Shown here piece after piece: positions 1 through 5,876 of a stretch of DNA of 15,597 nucleotides. The notes beneath the pieces are model-generated. The model was not told the DNA's origin. It did not search any database and saw only the letters and a program-made list of their open reading frames with translations. The stretch lies in assembly GCA_030017355.1 (NCBI GenBank), contig JASEIR010000004.1, positions 15,537-31,133 of the forward strand, given 5' to 3'. The stretch's first letter is position 1. Each line of letters begins with the position of its first letter. The DNA is from Actinomycetota bacterium. GTDB lineage: Bacteria; Actinomycetota; Aquicultoria; Aquicultorales; Aquicultoraceae. Both the position numbers and the translations under genes were made by a program.

Positions 1-48
1 CTGACCTCTTTGACACTATTTTTAACCCTGGTTTGAATAAGAACTCTC

Positions 49-126
<78 letters not shown>

Positions 127-177
127 AGTGTTTACGCCACCAGGATCATCCCGATTCTGGCAGAAACGCCAGATGGT

Positions 178-186
178 ATTTTACCA
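178..186 (-). promoter_or_regulatory. Extended -10 promoter for tRNA-Pro
   Basis: The minus strand reads TGGTAAAAT here: a TGn extension followed by the -10 hexamer TAAAAT at 183-178. Initiation would fall near 171, about 45 nt before the tRNA 5' end. No good -35 is seen at the standard spacing, as is common for extended -10 promoters. A small hairpin (TCTGGC/GCCAGA arms, 156-173) lies in the presumed leader. The rest of the 127-297 interval shows nothing else I can support. Confidence 0.45.
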
Positions 187-297
187 TAAAATTTTAAAAA
201 GTGCAGCACTGGTCCTATTTGCGGGCGTCAATCTAACATCATTGCCTGTTTATTATCGTTCTGCTTATTTTCCCTATGCTGCTAATCCTTAAAACCC

Positions 298-909
298 TTA
301 GCAATCTTTAGCATGCTCTTTAAATTTATCTAATTTTTCCTTAAGTTTCCGGAAGGCCTTGCCGCGATGGCTGATCTTATTTTTCTCATCAGCTGACATT
401 TCAGCTACAGTTCGCGTCTCCCCCTCCGGAATGAAAAGGGGGTCGTACCCAAAACCGCGTTCCCCGCGCATCTTAAAACCTATGCGGCCCTCAAGAGTTC
501 CTTCTGCTGAAGCTACCCAACCATCAGGTGTTAAAATTACTGCCACACAGCGAAATCTAGCTGTTCTTTTTTCTTCCGGAACACCCTCTAGCTCTTTAAG
601 GAGTTTCTCGTTATTTTTCTCGGCATTACCTTCTTCGCCTGCATATCTAGCCGAGTAAATACCAGGAGCGCCACCAAGAGCATCAACTTCAAGACCTGAA
701 TCATCAGCTATTGCTGGTTTATTGAAAGCCTCAACAAGAACACGCGCCTTTAGCAGAGCGTTTTCATAAAACGTTGCCCCGGTTTCTTTGGCATCTGGCC
801 AGCTTGAAAAATCTCTGTACGTGTAGACTTTTACATCGCGCAAGTCAAGTATATCGACAATTTCCTTGATTTTCCCGTCGTTCTTGCTTGCAATGATTAT
901 CTCAGACAT
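298..909 (-). CDS. rdgB: XTP/dITP pyrophosphatase (RdgB/HAM1 family)
   Basis: This nucleotide-pool sanitising enzyme hydrolyses non-canonical purine triphosphates (ITP, dITP, XTP) to monophosphate and pyrophosphate in the cytoplasm, keeping deaminated purines out of DNA and RNA. At 203 aa it has the usual family length. Visible hallmarks are the N-terminal SKNDGK substrate loop (residues 8-13), IADDSGLEVDALGG with the catalytic acidic residues (67-80), GIYSARYAG (83-91), FGYDPLF (153-159) and the ending KISHRGKAF (178-186). I chose ATG at 909: the strand is open further upstream, but that extra stretch lies inside rph, and GGAGAGGA sits at a sensible distance before 909. The start overlaps the rph stop by 8 bp, implying translational coupling. 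It is the last gene of the murI-queT-MBL-rph-rdgB operon. Confidence 0.95.
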   Translation of the reverse strand: MSEIIIASKNDGKIKEIVDILDLRDVKVYTYRDFSSWPDAKETGATFYENALLKARVLVEAFNKPAIADDSGLEVDALGGAPGIYSARYAGEEGNAEKNNEKLLKELEGVPEEKRTARFRCVAVILTPDGWVASAEGTLEGRIGFKMRGERGFGYDPLFIPEGETRTVAEMSADEKNKISHRGKAFRKLKEKLDKFKEHAKDC

Positions 910-1639
910 TTTTTGGCAGTTCCTCTCCAACAACCTTGCGCTGGATTGAGATAAGCTCTGTAATCCCTTTCTCTGCAAGATCTAATAGCTCGTTTAATTC
1001 ATTTCTACCAAACGGGTGTGACTCTGCGGTCCCCTGTACCTCGATAAACTTACCTGAGCCGGTCATGACAATATTCATATCTACTTGTGCATGACAATCC
1101 TCTTCATAGCAAAGGTCAAGCATTGGCACACCATCAACAATTCCTACGCTAACTCCAGCTACAAATTCAGAAAGCGGCATCTCGCTTATTTTCCCCTGCT
1201 CTATTAGCCATCTAAATGCATCGTAGAGTGCAATAAAAGCGCCTGTAATTGAGGCGGTTCGTGTTCCACCATCAGCCTGTATAACATCGCAATCCATCCA
1301 GATAGTTATCTCTGGAAGCGCTTTTAAATCAACAACAGCGCGGAGCGAGCGCCCTATCAACCTTTGTATCTCATGCGTTCTACCACCGACACGACCCAGG
1401 CTAGCCTCACGAGGCATTCTAATTCCTGTTGAGCGTGGAAGCATCCCGTATTCAGCGGTTACCCAGCCTTGGCCAGCGCCGCGCAGCCAATTTGGAACCT
1501 TCTCCTCAACAGAGGCTGTACAAACCACTTTTGTATTCCCCATATCAATTAAGACAGAGCCCTCAGCATGCGGAAGGTAGCCTCTTTTAATATTTACTTT
1601 TCTTATCTCATCAGGCCTTCTTCCATCAATGCGCTGCAT
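902..1639 (-). CDS. rph: Ribonuclease PH
   Basis: RNase PH is a phosphate-dependent 3'-5' exoribonuclease that trims tRNA precursor 3' ends. It acts as a hexameric ring of PH-fold subunits. The 245-aa length is typical. Family motifs are MQRIDGRRPDEIR at the N terminus, GNTKVVC (34-40), the signature GRTHEIQRLIGRSLRAVVD (86-104) and QADGGTRTASITG (121-133), part of the phosphate and substrate pocket. The start at 1639 is supported by GGAGAT about 6 nt upstream. The gene is followed by rdgB with an 8-bp overlap; rph next to rdgB is a common bacterial pairing. A 72-nt gap separates it from the MBL gene, the largest spacing inside this operon. No defect is seen. Confidence 0.96.
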   Translation of the reverse strand: MQRIDGRRPDEIRKVNIKRGYLPHAEGSVLIDMGNTKVVCTASVEEKVPNWLRGAGQGWVTAEYGMLPRSTGIRMPREASLGRVGGRTHEIQRLIGRSLRAVVDLKALPEITIWMDCDVIQADGGTRTASITGAFIALYDAFRWLIEQGKISEMPLSEFVAGVSVGIVDGVPMLDLCYEEDCHAQVDMNIVMTGSGKFIEVQGTAESHPFGRNELNELLDLAEKGITELISIQRKVVGEELPKNV

Positions 1640-1711
1640 TGGCTATCTCCTTAAGTTCCATGTGTATGCAAAACCAGACTGCCTCTCGTATAGATCAATT
1701 ATAAAATCAAA

Positions 1712-2455
1712 CTAACTGTCGAGGTATATCTCCATATTGTCTTCAGCTATTATAATCGGGCCATCATACTGTTCCGCTGCCATCTGCTGTGAGCGAGCAG
1801 GGTCAAAGTCTGGCCAGATATGGGTTAGCATTAAATTTTTTACATTGGCTTTGCGAGCAATTATCCCTGCCTGTGTTGCTGTTAAGTGCAAAATGTCCTT
1901 GTAGTCATCTTGCTTAGTTGCCTCACAAATAAAAATATCACTATCAGCGGCTATATCATAGAGAGCCTCATTAAAGGCAGTATCAGACGAATATGAAATA
2001 ATATACTGGCTCGTTAACCTAATTCCAAAAGCCATCGGCGTATGTTTAACCTTGATACTTTGGCATTTGATAGACCCAATATTAAAGAACATGCGATCTT
2101 TCAAGGATTTAAAGCTATAGACAGCATCTAAACGGCTGCCTGATACTCCCGAAAAAATTTGTAGAATAAAATCGCGCGCACCCTCTGGGGCATAGACATT
2201 TATAGGCAGATGTTCTGAGCGATGAAACGCCAGATAATAATACATGGGATAGATATCAATGAAATGATCTTGATGAAGATGGCTTATTATTATGGCGCTC
2301 AGATCAGATGGATCAACCCAGCGCAAAAGATTTCTAAATACACCACTGCCAAGGTCCATCAAAATATTCGTCTTGCCTTCATTTACCAAATAACCGCTGG
2401 AAGCACGCTCAATTGTCGGATAAGCTGCTGATGTTCCGAGAGTAACCAATCGCAT
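1712..2455 (-). CDS. Metallo-beta-lactamase-fold hydrolase (RNase Z / phosphodiesterase-like)
   Basis: This is a cytoplasmic MBL-fold metallohydrolase of 247 aa without a signal peptide. The metal-binding motif HLHQDH (residues 59-64) is the intact HxHxDH pattern; SYSSDTAFN supplies the downstream aspartate and LTHIWPDFD a C-terminal histidine. The overall plan resembles RNase Z-like and YhfI-type proteins. Its place between murI and rph matches Rv1339 of Mycobacterium tuberculosis, which has been described as an atypical class II cAMP phosphodiesterase. Phosphodiesterase activity is therefore plausible, but the substrate cannot be read from sequence, and tRNA 3' processing or another phosphodiester substrate remains possible. 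The start at 2455 is one base after the queT stop, with AGGGA about 7 nt upstream, so the two genes are probably translationally coupled. Confidence 0.85.
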   Translation of the reverse strand: MRLVTLGTSAAYPTIERASSGYLVNEGKTNILMDLGSGVFRNLLRWVDPSDLSAIIISHLHQDHFIDIYPMYYYLAFHRSEHLPINVYAPEGARDFILQIFSGVSGSRLDAVYSFKSLKDRMFFNIGSIKCQSIKVKHTPMAFGIRLTSQYIISYSSDTAFNEALYDIAADSDIFICEATKQDDYKDILHLTATQAGIIARKANVKNLMLTHIWPDFDPARSQQMAAEQYDGPIIIAEDNMEIYLDS

Positions 2456-2456
2456 A

Positions 2457-2975
2457 TCAGTTCCCTATTTTTTGTTGGTAAATGTCCTCTCTAACCAAAG
2501 CCTTGCCCCTAAGAAGAATAGCAAGCAGCGGATAGCCTAGAGCATATATTACAACCGTTTCGCCTATGCCAACAAATAACACACTGGCCCAATATGGTAG
2601 GCCCAGTACCCAATTAAGTTCAAGGGCAACACCCAAAGCGTTAATAATAACTGGGGCTAAAAGTGCCACTAAAGGGTTCTTTATTTTCCAGATTAAATAG
2701 GCCGATATGAGGGTTAAAAAAGACCCAAAAATAACATCGATAATACCAAGCGAATTACCTAACGGGATTCCAAGAGCATTGGCTAGCATGCACCCGACAA
2801 AAAGGCCAGGGATAGCTGCAGGCTCGAAAAATGCAAGTACATTTAATGCTTCTGAGATTCTAAATTGAATCTGGCCGTAGCTTATAGCATTGAGTGGAGG
2901 TGTTATTGTAAGAGCTACATAAAGAGCAGCTATAGCTGCCCCTCTTGTTAAGTATGAAACATTATCCCTTTTCAA
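2457..2975 (-). CDS. queT: QueT-family transporter (queuosine precursor uptake)
   Basis: This is a small integral membrane protein with several hydrophobic segments (about residues 13-30, 45-70, 80-95, 100-120 and 130-155). The family signature YGQIQFRISEALNVLAFF matches QueT (DUF988), the substrate-binding component of ECF-type transporters thought to import preQ0/preQ1 for tRNA queuosine. No ATM-shared ECF ATPase or T component is encoded here, so it would use shared ones elsewhere. All start choices are TTG: 2984, 2981 or 2975. I chose 2975 because AAAGGG then lies about 9 nt upstream; the earlier TTGs sit directly on that Shine-Dalgarno. Any of these starts lies inside the 3' end of murI, and the stop is one base before the MBL gene. 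No preQ1 riboswitch is seen, so it is probably controlled with murI. Confidence 0.85.
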   Translation of the reverse strand: MKRDNVSYLTRGAAIAALYVALTITPPLNAISYGQIQFRISEALNVLAFFEPAAIPGLFVGCMLANALGIPLGNSLGIIDVIFGSFLTLISAYLIWKIKNPLVALLAPVIINALGVALELNWVLGLPYWASVLFVGIGETVVIYALGYPLLAILLRGKALVREDIYQQKIGN

Positions 2976-3795
2976 TTCCAACAACCCTTTCTCTAAGCGG
3001 AAGTCTTACTCTTTCTACAGACTTTATCTCTTGTCCAAGGAACCTTACACCTAATTTGCGAAATATCTCTTTATCACCACTTGAAATAAATCGGAGAATT
3101 GGTGGTTTATTATCCTTGCGCAGGCTTCCCTTTCTAGTTAAGGTCTCCTTAAGTTCACGCGCGGTTTCTTTTGCAGAGCTGATAAGCTGTACCCAATCGC
3201 CAGCCACCTTTGAGATAGTCTCAGATAGAAGTGGGTAATGGGTACAGCCAAGAATCAGGCTATCAATACCTGCCCTTAGAAGAGAATCAAGATACCATCT
3301 TACGGACCTCTCGATTCTGGGGCCAGTGGTCTCGTTCTTTTCTACAAAATCAGCAAGATCGGGGCAAGCCTGCGAATAAACCTGAATACCAGCATCGATG
3401 GCTTTTATTGCACTCATGTAAGATCCGCTTGCGATAGTAGCCTGAGTACCTATCACGCCAATACGCCTGCAATGAGTTGCGCGCACAGCAGCCCTCGCGC
3501 CTGGCTCAATAACACCAATGATAGGGATATTATAGTATTGCTGAGCATCCTCAAGTGCAGCAGCAGATGCACTGTTGCATGCAATAACAATAAATTTGAC
3601 GTCATTTACGAGGAGATAATCAATTATTTCAAAAACAAAAGTTTTTAGCTCTGATATTGGCCTAGGTCCATATGGAAACCTGGCTGTGTCTCCGAAGTAG
3701 ATAATCTCTTCATTTGGCAATTGATCAATTATTTCTCTTACTACAGTTAGACCTCCAAGACCTGAGTCAAATATGCCGATTGGCCTGTTATCCAT
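2962..3795 (-). CDS. murI: Glutamate racemase
   Basis: MurI converts L-glutamate to D-glutamate for peptidoglycan synthesis without a cofactor, using two cysteines as acid/base. The 277-aa length is normal. The hallmarks are present: IFDSGLGGLTVVREI (residues 8-22), FGDTARFPYG (34-43), the first catalytic cysteine in ACNSASAAAL (C73) and the second in GCTHYPLL (C184). The ATG at 3795 follows GGAGG at 4-nt spacing, a strong initiation site. It is the first gene of a five-gene minus-strand operon; its 3' end overlaps queT. A -10-like TATAAT about 85 nt upstream probably drives the operon. The leader carries a 13-bp tandem repeat. Confidence 0.97.
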   Translation of the reverse strand: MDNRPIGIFDSGLGGLTVVREIIDQLPNEEIIYFGDTARFPYGPRPISELKTFVFEIIDYLLVNDVKFIVIACNSASAAALEDAQQYYNIPIIGVIEPGARAAVRATHCRRIGVIGTQATIASGSYMSAIKAIDAGIQVYSQACPDLADFVEKNETTGPRIERSVRWYLDSLLRAGIDSLILGCTHYPLLSETISKVAGDWVQLISSAKETARELKETLTRKGSLRKDNKPPILRFISSGDKEIFRKLGVRFLGQEIKSVERVRLPLRERVVGIEKG

Positions 3796-3815
3796 TTAGC
3801 CTCCATTCCAGTGCC

Positions 3816-3856
3816 TATTACTTCAGTATCTATTGCTTCTTTATATTGCTTCTTTA
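3816..3856. repeat. Short tandem repeat in the murI leader
   Basis: The 13-mer TATTGCTTCTTTA occurs twice without a gap (3831-3843 and 3844-3856). A degenerate third copy, TATTACTTCAGTA, lies at 3816-3828. In the murI transcript these form purine-rich direct repeats in the 5' untranslated region, between the presumed promoter and the ribosome binding site. This could be replication slippage or a protein or RNA binding site; nothing in the sequence decides. Confidence 0.7.
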
Positions 3857-3879
3857 CGTTTGCTAGAACAACTTACCTA

Positions 3880-3885
3880 ATTATA
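3880..3885 (-). promoter_or_regulatory. Candidate -10 element for the murI operon
   Basis: A perfect TATAAT on the minus strand lies in the gene-free stretch upstream of murI. It would start transcription near 3873 and give a leader of about 78 nt. No convincing -35 hexamer is seen at 16-18 nt, so confidence is limited. Confidence 0.4.
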
Positions 3886-3968
3886 ACGCTTTCTGGGCGC
3901 AAATGGTGATATTTTATAGTCCATAGCTTTTATACCCGACCATGTTTAAAAAACATTGGAGGTTAGAA

Positions 3969-4094
3969 ATGGAGTAGAAAATCAAAGGAATGCGGCAGGT
4001 AAATGGAATATATGCTCAGCGATACAATTGCAAATACAGAAGAAGCGGACATCTTTTCCAGGGGCGATACAAAGCAATTCTAGTTGAAATAAAG
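3969..4094 (+). pseudogene. Relic of a REP-associated tyrosine (Y1) transposase
   Basis: The piece at 3981-4088 translates as IKGMRQVNGIYAQRYN, then a short basic stretch, then SGHLFQGRYKAILVE. This is the diagnostic middle of RAYT (TnpA_REP, Y1 transposase) proteins, which usually read like MRQLNGxYxQxFN...GHLFQGRYKAILVE and continue for another 100 or so residues. The N-terminal HUH metal site, the catalytic tyrosine helix and the C terminus are all absent. Directly upstream and in the same frame are GGAGG (3958-3962), ATG (3969) and a stop (3975), which look like the original initiation site joined to the middle of the gene by a deletion. Recognisable homology stops about 27 bp before the ssrA 3' end. 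The frame stays open across ssrA to 4235, but that part is antisense to the tmRNA and not coding. The fragment is non-functional. Confidence 0.7.
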
Positions 4095-4114
4095 CCAGCA
4101 TTTAGCCAGCTTTA

Positions 4115-4457
4115 TGGTGGAGGCGGTGGGAATCGAACCCACGTCCTGAAGCATTTCCACAGGAGCATCTACGAGCGTATCCTGCGGTATAATTTCGCGA
4201 CCAACATCCCCGCAGGCAGGATGATTGACCGCTAGCCCATTGCTTTCCCTAAACCCTTATGGGCGTGGGGGTAAGGTAAGCCCACTAAACGACGCCGCAC
4301 TAAAGACGTGGGCAATCTCTAGATTGGCGTAGCTGCAATTAAGCAGCTAGTGCGTAATTTTCGTTTGCGTTTATTTTTTCCAGATAGTTTAACGAGTTAC
4401 CTGAACTCGGCTCGCTTCTCCTGCCGAAACAAACCCCAGTCGAAGCCTATCGCCCCC
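4115..4457 (-). ncRNA. ssrA: Transfer-messenger RNA (tmRNA)
   Basis: tmRNA rescues ribosomes stalled on mRNAs lacking a stop codon, with SmpB. It enters as alanyl-tRNA, then serves as template for a degradation tag. The 5' end GGGGGCG (4457-4451) pairs with CGCCTCC near the 3' end, including the G-U pair at position 3 that alanyl-tRNA synthetase reads. The T arm GTGGG-TTCGATT-CCCAC, the discriminator A (4118) and an encoded CCA (4117-4115) are present. The tag frame lies at 4368-4339. At about 343 nt it is a normal one-piece tmRNA. It sits 97 nt after smpB, a frequent arrangement, and has a strong promoter of its own. A transposase relic abuts its 3' end; ssrA 3' ends are known integration targets. 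Confidence 0.96.
4339..4368 (-). other. tmRNA tag-peptide reading frame (ANENYALAA)
   Basis: Inside ssrA, the resume codon GCA at 4368-4366 opens nine codons reading A-N-E-N-Y-A-L-A-A followed by TAA (4341-4339). With the alanine carried by tmRNA itself the tag would be AANENYALAA. The C-terminal ALAA is the conserved signal for ClpXP-type proteases, and the sequence is one residue shorter than the ANDENYALAA tag of Escherichia coli. The resume codon is assigned by comparison with known tags. Confidence 0.88.
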
Positions 4458-4486
4458 ATATTCAAATTTCAATGTCCGAACTATTG

Positions 4487-4515
4487 ATTATAAAAGATAT
4501 ATCGGCAGTTGTAAA
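4487..4515 (-). promoter_or_regulatory. Promoter of ssrA
   Basis: On the minus strand TTTACA (4515-4510) and TATAAT (4492-4487) are separated by exactly 17 nt: five of six matches at -35 and a perfect -10. Transcription would start near 4480, leaving a leader of about 20 nt that RNase P would remove to make the tmRNA 5' end. This lets ssrA be expressed independently of smpB. Confidence 0.75.
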
Positions 4516-4554
4516 TGTGCCTTCAGCCCCAAGCCTGGCACTTTGTTTGCTTTT

Positions 4555-5025
4555 TTACTCTCCTTTCTGCCGCTCGCGAAGGGCCCTTTCTATCTCGCGC
4601 TTTGCAGCTCGCTCTGCAATAGCTTTTCTTTTATCAAACAGCCGCTTGCCCCTAGCCAGGCCGATTTCAACTTTTACTTTGCCACGGCTGTTAAAATAAA
4701 CTTTTAGCGGCACTAATGTGTAACCTTTCTCCTTTACCTTCCCGATAAGGCGAAGTATTTCTTTCTTGTGAAGGAGAAGCTTTCGCGGCCTGGTCGGCTC
4801 AAATTGAGCGAATCTATCAGCATAGGCGTACGGGCTTATGTGCATGTTAAAGACCCACAACTCGCCATTCTCAACACGAGCATAGCTGTCCTTCAAATTT
4901 ATCCTACCTGCCCGGATTGACTTTACCTCGGCACCCTTTAGTTCGATTCCTGCTTCGTAGGACTCGTCTATGTAAAAATCGTGATATGCTTTTCTGTTTG
5001 TTGCTACTACTTTTTCTACCTTCAT
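4555..5025 (-). CDS. smpB: SsrA-binding protein SmpB
   Basis: SmpB binds the tRNA-like domain of tmRNA and delivers it to stalled ribosomes, where its C-terminal tail reads the empty mRNA channel. The 156-aa length is typical. Motifs in order are NRKAYHDFYIDESYEAGIEL (10-29), GAEVKSIRAGRINLKDSYA (31-49), HISPYAYA (62-69) and the basic region KVYFNSRGKVKVEIGLARGK, followed by a lysine/arginine-rich C-terminal tail that becomes helical on the ribosome. The ATG at 5025 is the only sensible start. There is no good Shine-Dalgarno at normal distance (AGGTG lies about 13 nt away), and an extended -10 promoter ends six bases before the ATG, so the message may be leaderless. It lies between rnr and ssrA, its functional partners. 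Confidence 0.96.
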   Translation of the reverse strand: MKVEKVVATNRKAYHDFYIDESYEAGIELKGAEVKSIRAGRINLKDSYARVENGELWVFNMHISPYAYADRFAQFEPTRPRKLLLHKKEILRLIGKVKEKGYTLVPLKVYFNSRGKVKVEIGLARGKRLFDKRKAIAERAAKREIERALRERQKGE

Positions 5026-5031
5026 ACGATA

Positions 5032-5040
5032 ATTATATCA
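5032..5040 (-). promoter_or_regulatory. Extended -10 promoter of smpB
   Basis: The minus strand reads TGATATAAT: TGn at 5040-5038 and a perfect TATAAT at 5037-5032. Six bases (TATCGT) separate it from the smpB ATG, so the expected start point is the A of the ATG itself or within a base or two. No good -35 is seen. The position implies a leaderless mRNA. Confidence 0.6.
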
Positions 5041-5196
5041 CCTACGCGAACTAAAGCGTTGTGTTTACGCTAGTTGTTTGTTCACTAGTACTTTTCTTAG
5101 TCCAATCGCTCTATAAACCCACGTTATCTGCGTTAAAATATGCAATTTATCCTCCGTTTTGGTTTAAGGCCAAAGTGTGCCGGTAATTTTTACTGC

Positions 5197-5848
5197 ATGA
5201 TATTTTCCAGAAAAGTATTATCAACCGTTGCTATCTTGGCAGTTGGATTAGCAGTAGCTTTAGGTACTGGCTTCAGCACAGGCTGGAAAATTCCAAGCAT
5301 TAAAAACACTGAAGCTTCCCCATCAATCCCTAAAAAAGCAAACAAACAAAACCCCGCCATAAATAGCTTAAGCTCTACATCTGCAAACAACATTCGAAAC
5401 TATGACGTTCTGGTGTTCGGCGGAAACTTTATATATCAGAGAAAGTCGCCATTTTATAGGTGAATATATTCTAAAGCTAGATGACCTACTTCAGGGCGTT
5501 CAGCCTTATGACAAGATTACGCCAGCAAGGTATCCTGTCGATATTCATCCCTATACCCAGGCAGAAGCATACAACAATCTTATGAAATATGGCAGTCTTG
5601 TTGATGCACACCTACAACCAAAGCTGTATGGAATTCCCTTAAGGTCACTCCTGCCCATGAAAATAGACAACTTGCTCATTGTTGGTAAAACCATATCTTG
5701 CACTCCCAAGGCCGCTGGCTCAGCTAGAATAATCTCAATAGGAATCTCCGAAGCAGAGTCAGCCGGCAAGGTAGTTGCTGCATCCAAAAAGCTTGGCAGA
5801 AGCTTAAAAGACTTAGCTTATAATAAACAATTCTGGACAAGCCAGTGA
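5197..5848 (+). pseudogene. FAD-dependent oxidoreductase, internally deleted and frameshifted
   Basis: Two ends of one gene survive. The 5' part (ATG 5197, alternative 5140) encodes an uncleaved signal-anchor-like hydrophobic segment (about residues 7-25), a low-complexity Ser/Pro/Lys/Asn linker, then NYDVLVFGGN, the start of a Rossmann FAD-binding fold. The next bases jump, in the +1 shifted frame, to TLYIRESRHFIGEY, typical of the C-terminal half of FAD_oxidored (PF12831) proteins, ending with GIPLRSLLPMKIDNLLIVGK and SARIISIGISEAESAG, the closing FAD-contact segment. The rest of the FAD domain and the substrate domain, probably around 300 residues, are missing between about 5421 and 5428, and the first frame stops at 5461-5463. 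It would have been a membrane-anchored, extracytoplasmic flavoprotein of unknown substrate. It is convergent with rnr, 28 bp apart. Confidence 0.8.
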
Positions 5849-5876
5849 CCTATTTTCTTTTGCCAGCAAACCTTTT

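Noticed and set aside
156..173. TCTGGC/GCCAGA hairpin between rdgB and tRNA-Pro as a terminator
   Set aside because: It has a 6-bp stem, no U-tract, and sits downstream of the likely tRNA promoter; probably incidental leader structure.
2962..3060. preQ1 riboswitch upstream of queT
   Set aside because: The region is murI coding sequence and I see no H-type pseudoknot or expected conserved motif.
4089..4115. Possible ssrA terminator (ATAAAGC/GCTTTAT arms)
   Set aside because: Only 7 AT-rich base pairs, a 13-nt loop, no real U-tract, and it overlaps the CCA end of tmRNA.
3990..4235. Open reading frame running from the transposase relic across ssrA
   Set aside because: After about 4088 it is only the antisense of tmRNA and has no protein similarity I can see; kept as a short pseudogene.
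5140..5196. Upstream ATG at 5140 for the FAD relic
   Set aside because: The extra 19 residues precede a normal-looking membrane anchor and have no ribosome site; of little weight in a pseudogene.
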